The notes under the pieces: generated by a model
Told to the model about the DNA's origin: nothing
Databases searched by the model: none
Seen by the model: the letters and a program-made list of their open reading frames with translations, nothing else
Translations under genes and position numbers: made by a program
Assembly: GCA_934045075.1 (NCBI GenBank)
Contig: OW203726.1
Coordinates: 11,184,527-11,248,526 of the forward strand
Direction: 5' to 3'
From: Yponomeuta sedellus
Taxonomy: Eukaryota > Arthropoda > Insecta > Lepidoptera > Yponomeutidae
Length of the DNA: 64,000 nt
Part shown: in pieces, positions 25,801-33,025 of the stretch
How positions within the stretch are numbered: position 1 is the stretch's first letter
How the letters are laid out: every line of letters starts with the position of its first letter

Positions 25801-26081
25801 CCTTTTAATTGAAAGAGATAATCAACCAGAAAATTATTTCGTAGAAGACCTTGAGGTCTTGTGTTATTTATAAAATTATAAGTTTCCGCTAAAAACAAAA
25901 AAACTGTAAAAGATGGATCCTAAACGATTCCAATAAGTCAATTCCGACCATAAGTAAGCATGACTCACAGTACTCTAAGGACGTTATAGAGATAGTGCAC
26001 AAACTAGATCGTCATCTTTACCTGCGCAAGAGCAGCTGTCAGGCCACTGAGGAGTAGGAATATTCTCATCACTTGGCACAT
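1767..26081 (-). CDS. ZP-domain secreted/apical matrix protein gene (multi-exon, incomplete at 3' end)
   Basis: Six exons can be read on the minus strand: 26081-26022, 6590-6469, 5389-5281, 4481-4369, 3715-3603 and 1897-1767. The first five join in phase, with GT donors and AG acceptors. The product starts with a 20-residue hydrophobic signal peptide and goes straight into a zona pellucida domain. The ZP-N half shows cysteines in ATCKT, TPACM, DYCGV and VITCGK. The ZP-C half shows a CP pair, MFRFSDSS and the FQCD..IC motif. ZP proteins polymerise into apical extracellular matrix and shape insect cuticle and trachea. I cannot say which ZP family member this is. One exon between 3603 and 1897 is missing from my reading, because the flanking phases (1 and 2) do not match. 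The transmembrane/C-terminal part is not seen. Linking exon 1 across about 19 kb rests on matching phase 0 and is an inference. Confidence 0.8.
2190..2330 (-). repeat. Degenerate Helitron-like 5' fragment
   Basis: On the minus strand the text 'ctactattataaatgc...gatggatgg.tgttactc' resembles the 5' region of the non-autonomous Helitron seen complete at 16559-17121. Confidence 0.4.
2843..2988 (+). mobile_element. 5S-derived SINE, 5'-truncated copy with 11-bp duplication
   Basis: The 3' half of the same family as 42812-43203. It carries the conserved block with 'ggcctaaccttcctgc' and the tail 'gttgatat'. It is flanked by the direct repeat tctatgtagcc (2832-2842 and 2989-2999), the mark of target-primed retroposition. 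Confidence 0.75.
3603..3715 (-). CDS. ZP gene exon: linker to ZP-C
   Basis: Encodes NETSLVSLRMLNENG through LRAEMSKPD, the strand-rich start of the ZP-C subdomain. It ends in phase 1 before GTAACA, where a glycine codon would be split. Confidence 0.82.
3745..4010 (+). mobile_element. tRNA-derived SINE
   Basis: The 5' part has a pol III A-box-like TGGCGCAGCGG and a B-box GGTTCAAACCC spaced as in a tRNA. The stretch ends in CCCCGGCTGGG and is followed by a non-tRNA body. The overall size of about 265 bp fits an insect SINE. The short open frame over it is not a gene. Confidence 0.65.
4109..4204. repeat. Hairpin element with about 34-bp inverted arms
   Basis: The arms 'ctgctgagca...gcaggcgggacc' and 'ggtcccgcctgc...tgctcagcag' are near-perfect inverted copies around a loop of about 28 nt. 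It is probably a miniature inverted-repeat element. It lies in a ZP-gene intron. Confidence 0.65.
4369..4481 (-). CDS. ZP gene exon: end of ZP-N
   Basis: Encodes 37 residues. It contains PLAVRVHRTLEL and the very typical ADDKFYVITCGKAGF segment. The acceptor is TTTCAG, the donor GTAAGG, and the exon ends in phase 2. Confidence 0.85.
4594..4709 (+). mobile_element. 5S-derived SINE, 3' fragment
   Basis: Matches the 3' end of the 42812-43203 element (caacccggacttggcc ... ggttgatatcgtcgtcg). No clear target duplication is visible. Confidence 0.65.
5281..5389 (-). CDS. ZP gene exon: middle of ZP-N
   Basis: Encodes 36 residues from TPACMALGNGN to DYCGVFWNN, with two of the conserved ZP-N cysteines. 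The acceptor is CAACAG, the donor GTGAGT, and the exon ends in phase 0. Confidence 0.82.
5448..5489. repeat. Perfect 42-bp palindrome
   Basis: Two 19-bp arms (gtactacgcggtactacat and its exact complement) flank a 4-nt loop ataa. It lies in a ZP-gene intron. Confidence 0.85.
6469..6590 (-). CDS. ZP gene exon: start of ZP-N subdomain
   Basis: Encodes about 40 residues including VVTATCKTG and the NQPFNGVAHAREF segment. The acceptor is a TCTACAG and the donor GTAAGA. It ends in phase 2, and the split arginine codon is completed by the exon at 5389. Confidence 0.8.
6847..6942 (+). repeat. Dispersed repeat, family with cctgtatcccagaggg
   Basis: Related copies occur at 26476-26553 and 51372-51424, sharing 'cttcatcaacgttcataa'. 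Repeats of this kind are frequent in lepidopteran introns. Confidence 0.55.
6943..9219. other. ZP-gene intron, no gene recognised
   Basis: AT-rich intronic DNA. A locally GC-rich stretch at about 9009-9180 has no protein signature on either strand and could be a regulatory island. Confidence 0.4.
9220..9302 (-). mobile_element. 5S-derived SINE, short 3' fragment
   Basis: Matches the 3' block of the family on the minus strand (tgtccccactgctggggcac...). The 8-bp repeat ttcgcctc at 9212-9219 and 9303-9310 may be its target duplication. Confidence 0.6.
9527..10816 (+). mobile_element. Complete mariner transposon (1290 bp)
   Basis: Inverted terminal repeats of about 28 bp are visible: 5' ...GGCTGCTTCTTATGTATGCG and, on the complement of the 3' end, ...GGCTGCTACTTATGTATGCG. 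The element is flanked by TA at 9525-9526 and 10817-10818, the mariner target duplication. It carries one uninterrupted transposase frame. Length, TIRs, TA sites and catalytic motif all agree with a full-length Tc1/mariner element. It sits in the long first intron of the ZP gene, in the orientation opposite to that gene. Confidence 0.95.
9699..10751 (+). CDS. Mariner transposase, DD34D, apparently intact
   Basis: A 350-residue cut-and-paste transposase, the usual length for mariner. The frame extends 11 codons further up to 9666, but the methionine at 9699 (MELTREN) matches the family start. The N-terminal half has the paired helix-turn-helix DNA-binding region (about residues 1-110), then the linker motif WIPHNL at 121-126. 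The catalytic residues are D160 (in GDESW), D252 (in HQDNASCH) and D287 (in YSPDLAPND), with exactly 34 residues between the second and third. There are no stops or frameshifts, so it could be active or recently active. Such genes are often mis-annotated as SETMAR-like host proteins. Confidence 0.95.
   Translation: MELTRENIRAMIYYDFRRGLTQQQCVDQLTSTFGGEAPSKTTVYHWFTEFNRGRSKLTDEVKEGRPKSVVMPQNIEAVRKLIMQDRHVTYREIEAILGICMTSIHRILHEHLSVKKICSRWIPHNLTQDLKDARVEWCKEALKKFNGGDSKSVYNIYAGDESWIYAYDPETKQQSTVWVFQNEPNPTKVARAKSTVKQMVACFFGINGHMATIPLENRRTVNSEWYTTICLPEVFEEIRQNNQRRRIILHQDNASCHTSQETTTFLDGLKIELMGHPPYSPDLAPNDFYLFPNIKNKLRGERFSTRDDAVDAFKQHVLEIPRSEWKKCFKNWFHRMQKCIDHSGEYLEKQ
10819..13925. other. ZP-gene intron, only repeat remnants
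   Basis: No coding exon is recognised. Around 11915-11990 is a fragment of the dispersed insect repeat with 'agggttctgtactcaaagggt...gtctgtctg'. A tRNA-like B-box (GGTTCGAATTCC) lies at 11882-11895. Confidence 0.4.
13930..14252 (-). repeat. Composite SINE-like repeat with tRNA-like end
   Basis: On the minus strand 'gcggtagctctgtgtg' and 'caggttcgatttcc' resemble pol III A and B boxes. The far end carries 'gcctacaaatgtcccactgcagggcacaggcc...', which recurs degenerately at 56279-56345. It is probably an old tRNA-derived SINE. Confidence 0.5.
15131..15258 (+). mobile_element. LINE 3'-end fragment (5'-truncated)
   Basis: A degenerate copy of the family whose translated end reads [16 protein letters not shown] in better copies. 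It ends in a gatgaagatgaa simple tail, as expected for a 5'-truncated non-LTR insertion. Confidence 0.55.
15545..15720. repeat. Dispersed repeat (gacttcaaaaaaggagaagg family)
   Basis: The segment 'actgacttcaaaaaaggagaaggttattaatt' is recognisable as a frequent lepidopteran intronic repeat. No coding content is visible. Confidence 0.4.
16559..17121 (+). mobile_element. Non-autonomous Helitron
   Basis: It starts TCCTATACTAATATTATAAA and ends CTAG, with insertion between A and T. A 6-bp stem hairpin (ccgcgg gtaaca ccgcgg) lies exactly 11 nt before the end. These are the diagnostic Helitron termini. There are no Rep/helicase genes inside, so it depends on an autonomous element. An internal tandem duplication of 'aataatatagcttgta' lies near 16661-16697. 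Confidence 0.8.
17123..18384. other. ZP-gene intron, no gene recognised
   Basis: AT-rich. It includes small local duplications, for example 'acttctgctcaacatcattac' twice near 18025-18071 and 'ttttgatgactcaaaaatta' twice near 17757-17805. Confidence 0.4.
18395..18581. mobile_element. Palindromic tRNA-like retroposon, minimal form
   Basis: A near-perfect inverted repeat with arms about 18396-18460 and 18470-18535 around the 9-nt loop ctatccgtg. Each arm holds the T-arm/acceptor half of the tRNA-like unit described at 61866-62734. Flanking direct repeats actcactct (18386-18394 and 18582-18590) look like a target duplication. The right side carries the family terminal sequence 'ccttagcacgggttagtgc'. 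Confidence 0.7.
19454..19552 (-). mobile_element. 5S-derived SINE, 3' fragment
   Basis: Minus-strand copy of the family 3' block (atgtccccactgctggggcacgg ... ccaagtccgggt). No target duplication is seen. Confidence 0.6.
19842..19942. repeat. Inverted-repeat hairpin
   Basis: The arms 'agaagaacattttggagtcgg' (left) and its near complement 'ccgactccaaaatattcttct' (right) enclose about 30 nt. It is likely the remnant of a miniature inverted-repeat element. Confidence 0.6.
26022..26081 (-). CDS. Signal-peptide exon, likely exon 1 of the ZP gene
   Basis: The start ATG is followed by a leucine-rich hydrophobic core ending AALAQ, typical of a cleavable signal peptide. A GTAAAG donor follows at phase 0. 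It lies just downstream (minus strand) of a GC-rich patch that looks like a promoter. The next in-phase exon is the ZP start at 6590. It could belong to another secreted protein whose later exons I failed to see. Confidence 0.65.
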
Positions 26082-26235
26082 GGTGTTTATTTATTGTCAC
26101 AGTTTGATAGATATAGTTCGTTCGTATTAGTCCGGTAGCGTCAGCGCGCCATTCTGTGAACCGGTCGGAGCGCGCGACGCAACACTACTGCCGTGCCGCG
26201 CGCTCGCAGTTGCGAGAATAACAAACTTACTTTCT
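26082..26235 (-). promoter_or_regulatory. GC-rich upstream region of the ZP gene
   Basis: A CpG-rich patch in otherwise AT-rich DNA sits immediately upstream of the signal-peptide ATG on the minus strand. No convincing TATA box is seen. It probably contains the 5' UTR and core promoter. Confidence 0.35.
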
Positions 26236-27030
26236 GTCGGAGGTTTTTCCACTTGGAGTCTTGTTTGGCAGTTTGAAATCAGGTGACAATTGTTCTACGG
26301 AAAAAGTAGTCTGAGTGGTCGATGCCAATAGATAGATAACATATTCCTTATCGCACCTGGAAAAAAATAAACACTAGATATTTACAAATTTACAATACAA
26401 AGATACAAGTATACAATGGGCGGCCTACTAAGAGTCTGTATTTTTTTCGTAGGTTGACTTACAAATCATAACATGTGCTCACGCCTGTGATGAGGAACTG
26501 CCACTTGCTTCGATCCTGACACACCATCTTCGATTCATCAACGTTCATTAGTAGTTACATGCACCCACGCCGGTTTCGGGTTATTACTATTATTAAAATT
26601 ATCGCACCAACTACTAGTTAGTATTTTATTCTACCCGAGTTCTACGCGTTTACGTATAAGACCTTTATAAGTAGTCTTATACAGGTGATTATGCTTTACT
26701 TTTATAATTTTTTTGCATACCTAGTCATGTTGCCGGTAAGAGACAAGGCCTGTAACACACGTATTGAGACATGGTTAATATTGATAAGCGAGAATCATGA
26801 CAGTAATACAGTCAGTAACATTGTTGTAGCATCGGAAAAAATGTTAACGCAGTGAACTAATACTAGCAAAGTTAAGAAAATGCTATCTTCTTACCTTAAT
26901 TATAGGATTAACTGTTTATCAGTGTTTCCAAAACTTTTGGAGTCGATCAGATTTTAAAAGTACTCTTTATTACTTGCAGTTCCATATAGGCGCCCGTGTC
27001 ATTTAGGATCAAATTTTAAGTTTTTAATTT
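26236..27030. other. Intergenic, no gene recognised
   Basis: AT-rich DNA upstream of the ZP gene. It contains one dispersed-repeat copy at 26476-26553. Confidence 0.4.
26476..26553 (+). repeat. Dispersed repeat copy (cctgtatcccagaggg family), diverged
   Basis: Shares 'gccacttgc', 'gatcctgaca' and 'ttcatcaacgttcat' with the copy at 6847-6942. Confidence 0.5.
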
Positions 27031-27602
27031 AATTAAAACTGTTTTTATACGGATTTATGCTCGTTTATTACATTTTTACAATTTTCCAACGTTTCGGCAC
27101 TTTTTCAGGTGCCGTGGTCCCGGATGACTGAGGTGACAGGTGTCTTTTAGAAATCATTAACGGTTAGTTTACTACCCTCGGCAAAAATTACAAAAGTTAA
27201 TTATGAAGTTACGTTCCAAATTAGACAAACCAATAATTTTTTTTTTTATATAAAGTCAACAATATTGATTATTAGTAATTGAAGTTAAAATTAAATTTAT
27301 AAGCTAATTTCTTTATATGAACTTAAATTAGTTTATAAATTTAATTTTAACTTCAATTACTAATAATCAATATTGTTGACTTTATATAAAAAAAAATTAT
27401 TGGTTTGTCTATTTTGGAACGTAACTTCATAATTAACTTTTGTAATTTTTGCCGAGGGTAGTAAACTAACCGTTAATGATTTCTAAAAGACACCTGTCAC
27501 CTCAGTCATCCGGGACCACGGCACCTGAAAAAGTGCCGAAACGTTGGAAAATTGTAAAAATGTAATAAACGAGCATAAATCCGTATAAAAACAGTTTTAA
27601 TT
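27031..27602. repeat. 572-bp fold-back (near-perfect inverted repeat)
   Basis: Two arms of about 275 bp, about 27031-27303 and 27329-27602, are almost exact reverse complements around a loop of about 25 nt. The outer ends read AATTAAAACTGTTTTTATACGG and its complement. Mismatches are few (for example one extra t in 'tattttggaacg' and differing poly-T length). No coding capacity is seen. Transcription of either strand would give a long hairpin RNA. It could be a foldback/MITE-type element or a recent inverted duplication. Confidence 0.85.
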
Positions 27603-28119
27603 ATGTCTACTGCTCGTGTTAACCTTAGAAAATACTATAGTTTTTAATTTGTTTTGCGTCCTACTAAGTTCGACCTACATAACGAGAAAGAGAACTCTGA
27701 CCGTTGGACTAATTATTTGATTCTAATTATTTGATTCAAAGAAGCTCAGTGTACTATTGAACGGGCTACACGTGGTGTATCTTTCATGGATCACATCAGA
27801 AATTAGACAAGACGTTAAATAACTAAAGTGTTGGACATTCCCCATAGAATCAGTAAGTTAAAACTACAGGCTGGTATTTTTTTTACAAAGAACTGATCAC
27901 AGAGCATATAAACACTACGTTTTAAGAGACGGGACCTCCCTATATGCTTTTGTAATGAGTTTAGCCCCGTTAGCAATACCAACCAATAGAGCAAAAATGC
28001 AATGTCAAAAGTGCTACCAACATAACAACTTGTCTGTGCATTAGGGACGTCCACTTACATTGGTACTACATTTATCGATATCGATAAATTTTCATCCAGG
28101 GGCTCCGCAGTTAGCCAAA

Positions 28120-28298
28120 TTAATAAAAATCAATGTTTTCAATAAAACGACAAATGAAATAAGTACCTATTTTATTATTTATTATCAAATCACAATAATT
28201 GTGGTCAAGGTCTAAATTTATTTCAGCAGCTATTTGGTTTTTCCTTAGAGGTGTCCAATCTGAGCGAACTTCATCAATCGGTGGTTTGGATTCAGGTG
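28120..28298 (-). CDS. THAP gene last exon with stop
   Basis: After TTTCAG it encodes APESKPPIDEVRSDW ... LDHNYCDL and ends with TAA at 28122-28120. It matches the preceding exon in splice phase and in the DHNYC motif. Confidence 0.55.
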
Positions 28299-31200
28299 CT
28301 GAAATCGTCAAAAAAAGTTAAGTTGAGTCGTTATTGATTATTAATTTGTTGGTAAACTATGCTACTTACCGGGATAGTTCTGATAACTATGCTGAGATTC
28401 CAGGCCACAATAATTATGGTCAAACCCTACTGGACCAATAGCAACAGCTGATATTTTGGCTGCTGTACAAGGTGCTGAAAATGATAACACTTTGTAATTT
28501 ATCAAAGTAAACAAACTCTAGTTACAAAAAACTTCAGCGATACATGAAAAGTCTACGTACCAGAGTTGTTTTGTGAAGCTCGACAACTAATAGGTTTTTG
28601 TATAGCTGAATCTGAAAATAAACAATTGCAAGAATAGTCCGAAAAAAAAAATAGTTTGTTCCTGTTTACCACATAACTGCATAATTGACTATGTATCTAT
28701 CCACAGAACATAAAAAAAGAGTAGAACTCGTAAGTGGGCGGTGCCCGCGTGCCTCACATTAGCAATGTATTGCCTATGCGTAGTCGGTGACAGTTTTGTT
28801 GACTTCAGTTGCCGTGCGCTTCTAGTAAAGAAAAAATGATGAAAACTTTATTAAAATGCCTTGTTATGCTGTGTTAGAGAGCAAAAATAAAAGTTTGGGA
28901 CCAAAATATACCGATCATGCCGTAACATTTCATCTTTAGGATGTATTTCATTGTATTTTTAATTAAATTTGTAATGACATGAACACGGAAAGCAATGCAA
29001 AAATGAGAAAGTGAAATCACCTTTATTTACTGGTTAGTAAAGTTAAATTTTCATTGAAGAAAGTGTACATTCTCTAGAAATTTCTGTCGAAATTTGAATT
29101 CTACTCGATTACGGATGGGGGCACACATGATAAAAATCTATCGATAATTAGTTGTCTATGACTTAGTAGTCATACATACTTAACGGTACTTAGGTATTGT
29201 AAATTCCAATTCGTCTAAGTAGGTAAAATAATTATTGTCATTTTATACCTACTTCCTAAGTGCCTTTTCATATGCACCCGGTCGCCGTCCGGTCGCCGGG
29301 CCGGGTAAAATAGTAATGTATGAGCTCCGGTCGCCGGCTGGTCGTTGTGCATGTGAAAACTGTCATTGGAGCTCATACATTACTTTTCATACAAGACATG
29401 ACATGAGCACATACAAGACATGAGCACAGCTAGATTGCGATATAGTTTTTCTTAACCAGTTTATCAGGGACTGAAATATTTAAGAAACTATCAAAGTAAT
29501 TTTAATCTTACGTTTTTAAATATTCCAACCGAGATGTAAAGTGAGGTTATCGAAAACGACTCATATGGTTTTTACTTCAGTTCAAAACATTAAGTAGTTT
29601 ACTACTGTTTACCTGTTCAAGTGGTTGTTCTCTTGGCGAGCATAAGATTTTTGTTTTTTTATGTTATTTGTTTTATGGTTTTTTATTATTCTGCTATTTA
29701 CCCTTAATACTTCAACCCCTTTGACAACATCAAACCGAGGCAATGATAAAACAACCCTCGGATTCAAAGCAATTTGGAAGTGAGTTTTCGTTTAGTTTTC
29801 CTAGGGAAACCGGATATGAAATTAAAATGGAAGGCAGCGATAAGAAGGCAAAATTGGTTCCCAACGAAGATGAGCACAATATATGCAGAGCATTTTCATG
29901 AACACTTAATAATAACTAAAAAAGGCGGAAGGTGGCACTTATGTGATGCTGCAATATCAGAAAAAATGTGCTTCACTTCCAGGTTAGACTCGTATTAGCG
30001 TATAAATGAAATTATATTAGTACAATCATCAATTAGTATTACGTATGAAACATGGCGTGCAGATAGACAAAGATCTGAATTGAGTCGTAGATTAATATTT
30101 CCCGTGTTATAATTTCTAACGCCGGCGAAGCAGCGGGTTAAAGCTAGTTTTAATAAGAGATAACATTTTAAAATATTACGAAATCTACCACATTGTTTTA
30201 TTTGTGCATCTATCCACCCTATTAGTATTAATTCTTTATTGCACAAAAGATAATGTAAAAAGATGCATTTTCTACCAGTAAAGCCGGTACCAGTAGGTAC
30301 CAGTATTCGTATTCGGCCTTTAATGTGTTAAAATGTTTGTATAATTTGTCGATAGGTTCACCCTATCGACAAACTAGAACTCGCATTGTCCCATCCCAAA
30401 CTGAGAATGTACTTGTTTTTCAATTTTGAACTTTATGTCTTACTAGGTAAAAGTTCTTTTCGGTCCGACGCGGTGGTAGTTCCATCTAGTGTAGAGTAGC
30501 GTTACTACAAAATGTCAACCTTAATTTCATCATTGTCATTTGACTTTGATCATTGTTAACATTACGAAAAGGTGCATATTTTACTTGAAACTTTTATGAT
30601 GTACACCTTTTCGGCGTTGACTTTATTTACCAATGGCAGCTTGGCATTCGTAGTGTGCGTTTGGTTTATGTGTATCAGTTTGGTTATACTGGTTTTCGTA
30701 CTAATGTGTCATGTCACTACTTCTACTCTTTTTTTTATGTTCTGTGGTATCTATCAAATACATTTTTATAAAAAAATATTTTAAGTTAAAAATTAGTAAA
30801 GAAAATATTTTAGTAATTCCAATCACTAACCAGTTTCAAGTGATGCGACGTGGCTACGTGGTAAGGAAACTCAGCTAGTAAGTAATCAGGAAGAGGAGGC
30901 GCATTTATAAGTAGAGAAGATACAGCCCTGTAAAAAAATGTTTATCAAAGTATGTCATTTACGTATTAAGACGTAATAATAATATTGCGTTCTAAATGAC
31001 GGAGCAAAATACATTCAAATGTTCGACGTAAAGCAAGGCGTATTTTGTGTTTTATTACATAATTATTCATGAAATGTAGTAAGTGTTACATTATAAGTTT
31101 ATAACACAACTCACCATTTCTTTAATCGGCTTCCTTTTAAAATAGTTGTAAAAATCTTTCGGCCGGAAATGATCTCTACAAACATATTTATGTTGGTGGA

Positions 31201-31646
31201 GTTTTTCGATGGGGATATACGATATAAGATCTTCCACAATTTTCACCCATTGTCTGCATCTAAAAAAAAAAAACAACATTCAATGCAGCCACTAATAGTG
31301 CATCGTTGAAACATTGTTATGGCTTACAGCAATTCACCCGTCATACACTGAGTAGTAATTCTGACCAAGGTACTTATCAGATATTTTTTTATCGATATTG
31401 AATATGTGTATGGCACATCACTATGACATTGAAACATCTGAGTATTTTTCTCATAGTATATTAATTACGTTATTTAACATAATTTATGATCTTGCTCTTG
31501 TGCAAAATGACAAAAACTGTAGCCAGAAATACTTACCGGTCTTCATCCCTAGGAAATTTACCCATAAACTTTCTTTTGGTACCCTTTGACCGGCTGCATC
31601 TTATTTTACAAATGGCACAAGTTCGACACCATCCGATCAATGCCAT
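28120..31646 (-). CDS. THAP zinc-finger domain protein (multi-exon)
   Basis: Exons 31646-31537 and 31259-31115 join in phase to give a complete N-terminal THAP domain, a C2CH DNA-binding zinc finger. They show the CAIC pair, KFMGKFPRDEDR, CRQWVKIV and then VCRDHFRPKDF with the last Cys and His. Further minus-strand exons at 28611-28561, 28474-28370 and 28298-28120 (ending in TAA) are all joined in phase 1 and share an internally repeated motif (DHNYCGL / DHNYCDL). A candidate exon at 30927-30831 (AVSSLLINAPPLPDY) has the residues expected right after a THAP domain but does not fit the phase of exon 2. Either an exon is missing or an indel is present. THAP proteins bind DNA in the nucleus. The target of this one is unknown. 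Confidence 0.7.
28370..28474 (-). CDS. THAP gene exon (phase 1-1)
   Basis: A 105-nt exon between TTTTCAG and GTAAGT. It encodes GFDHNYCGLESQHSYQNY. Its start codon split and its HNYC motif are shared with the last exon, suggesting exon duplication. Confidence 0.55.
28561..28611 (-). CDS. THAP gene short exon (phase 1-1)
   Basis: A 51-nt exon between TTTTCAG and GTACGT. It joins in phase to the exon at 28474. Confidence 0.5.
28612..29770. other. THAP-gene intron with small crossed inverted repeats
   Basis: No exon is recognised. At 29265-29384 two inverted pairs interleave: ttttcatatgcac with gtgcatgtgaaaa, and agtaatgtatgagctcc with its exact complement at 29368-29384. The octamer cggtcgcc occurs three times between them. 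Confidence 0.45.
29774..29990 (+). pseudogene. Degenerate THAP-domain fragment
   Basis: One plus-strand frame reads KLKWKAAIRRQNWFPTK and STIYAEHF, which matches the middle of a THAP domain. The third zinc ligand has become tyrosine (IYAEHF instead of IC..HF), and the N-terminal CxxC is not found upstream. It lies antisense inside the THAP gene and may be a relic of a THAP-bearing transposon. Confidence 0.5.
30831..30927 (-). CDS. Candidate THAP gene exon 3 (phase unresolved)
   Basis: After a TTTTTTACAG acceptor, one frame stays open over 32 codons (AVSSLLINAPPLPDYLL...) to a GTTAGT donor. The AVSS start resembles the AVP tail of THAP domains. That frame needs a phase-2 exon before it, whereas exon 2 ends in phase 0. 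Confidence 0.35.
31115..31259 (-). CDS. THAP gene exon 2 (CxxH half of zinc finger)
   Basis: The acceptor is a long T-run plus TAG, and the donor GTGAGT. It encodes 48 residues with RQWVKIVEDL and VCRDHFRPKDFYNYF, the second metal-binding pair and the conserved DF of THAP domains. Confidence 0.82.
31537..31646 (-). CDS. THAP gene exon 1 (start codon, CxxC half of zinc finger)
   Basis: The ATG at 31646 opens 36 codons including CAIC, a basic run and FPRDED. The GTAAGT donor is in phase 2. The start is about 190 bp from the divergent ORF at 31836. Confidence 0.8.
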
Positions 31647-31835
31647 TATTAAAAGAAAATCACTAAACACTGTACAACAAGATACACACAGCTAGATATT
31701 GAACAAACTTAGAACACAAAAATTTTAACTAGAAAACGTTATAATATGTGCCGCGTTCCGCCATATTTGTTATGTTTTCAGTTTGACATTGACAGCAAAG
31801 AAAGAGTAAGTAGTATTAAAGAGTGAGACAAAAAT
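31647..31835. promoter_or_regulatory. Candidate bidirectional promoter
   Basis: About 190 bp lie between the divergent starts of the THAP gene (minus) and the small ORF at 31836 (plus). No TATA box is evident. The arrangement is the only support. Confidence 0.3.
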
Positions 31836-32000
31836 ATGTCCGCCATTAAAACGGGGCTAAATGCGAACAAAAATTTCAAAGTTCCTACTTGCGCTAGGCT
31901 GGAACTGATATACGATGAGGTACAAAGTGGAGACCACAAACTGGTAAATGAAGCCTCAGATCCATCAGCTGCAGAACAATGGTCAAAGGAAGATTGCTAG
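31836..32000 (+). CDS. Small hypothetical protein, 54 residues
   Basis: An ATG-started frame of 55 codons including the TAG stop. It is acidic and polar with the core ARLELIYDEVQSGDH and the end SAAEQWSKEDC. No domain is recognised and there are no membrane segments. The context (divergent from a gene, moderate codon bias, upstream region free of repeats) suggests a genuine short gene or a first exon, but I cannot name it. Confidence 0.4.
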   Translation: MSAIKTGLNANKNFKVPTCARLELIYDEVQSGDHKLVNEASDPSAAEQWSKEDC

Positions 32001-32785
32001 TAGTAGCTGGATGAGGATAGCCAAGGACACAAAGATAGCAGTGAGCGTGTATGAAAAATGGTTATGAAAAAGCTTTTATTGACCAACAGTTATACCAGAA
32101 TTATGTAGAGCTCTGAAATGTGAGATGGCTGTATTTGTTTTTGTATACAAACTGCAAATAAGTCACAACTTTTGTTTAGTGTTTCATCTCACTTCTTTGA
32201 AAATGCATTATTATGTTATTTTTAATGCACTAACCCGTGCTAAGGACAATTTTAAAGTGCATTATTTCCAAGTGGCAAATCACGCAGCTACGCAACGTTG
32301 CGTCGGCGACGAGCAGTATTACGACTGCACGCACACCTGCGCGTTATCGTTCCACGAGACTCCACACACGCACACACAGCACATGCCAGGTAGAGCACCG
32401 CGAGATCCTTCCAACCGATAGTCCTTGAGACGTTCCGCAATTTCGTTTTTTTCCCTGTCTTTTATAGCAAAGGGTAACAACCAGTGTTAATGATCCGCAT
32501 TACGACCTCCTTATTTATAGTGTTACTCGGAGCTTTTGATAAAAAATCCAGCTTTTTTATCAGAGAGCCCTGAATGCATCGGACCAAATGTGGAAAGTTT
32601 TACACCACTTAAGTAACTTATAATAAATACCACATAAACCACTAACTTACCAGTGACGATAACTCTTCGTGCTCTATGGGAAATCAGGCCTACGAGGCCT
32701 GATTCAGGAGTTAATTACACTATCCCTGGGGGCATAAGGAGTGACACCAAATCATTAAATTTAGATAAATAGAAACCTGAGTGTC
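32001..32785. other. Intergenic with a tRNA-like element end
   Basis: At 32220-32257 'ttttaatgcactaacccgtgctaaggacaattttaaa' equals the terminal sequence of the tRNA-like element family. The rest has no recognised feature. Confidence 0.45.
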
Positions 32786-33025
32786 TAAGGCCCCTTGCGC
32801 ACTAGCGGTCAACCGCGGGGGCGGCTAACCGCGCGGTCTGCCGCTTTCCCAGTTTAATATGCAACCGCCTGTGATTGTACGCACTTGACCGCCGCAAAGT
32901 TTCAACCGCGGCGGTTGAATGGAGAGCTGCGGCCCGCTCCGCGGCTGGCTGCCATCTTGCTTGTACGCACTTGCGATTTCAGTTTGCGGCGAGCCGCCGA
33001 TGAGTTAAGTACGTGAGTCGCAGTC

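Larger units (their letters stand above)
18591..26021. other. ZP-gene intron, mostly featureless
   Basis: No coding exon is recognised on either strand. Contents noted are a 5S-SINE fragment, a hairpin near 19.9 kb, the 17-bp tandem duplication 'cttgttgagtgacgatt' at about 23323-23364, and a fragment 'ccttagcacgggttagtgcaac' of the tRNA-like element at about 24044-24065. Confidence 0.4.
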
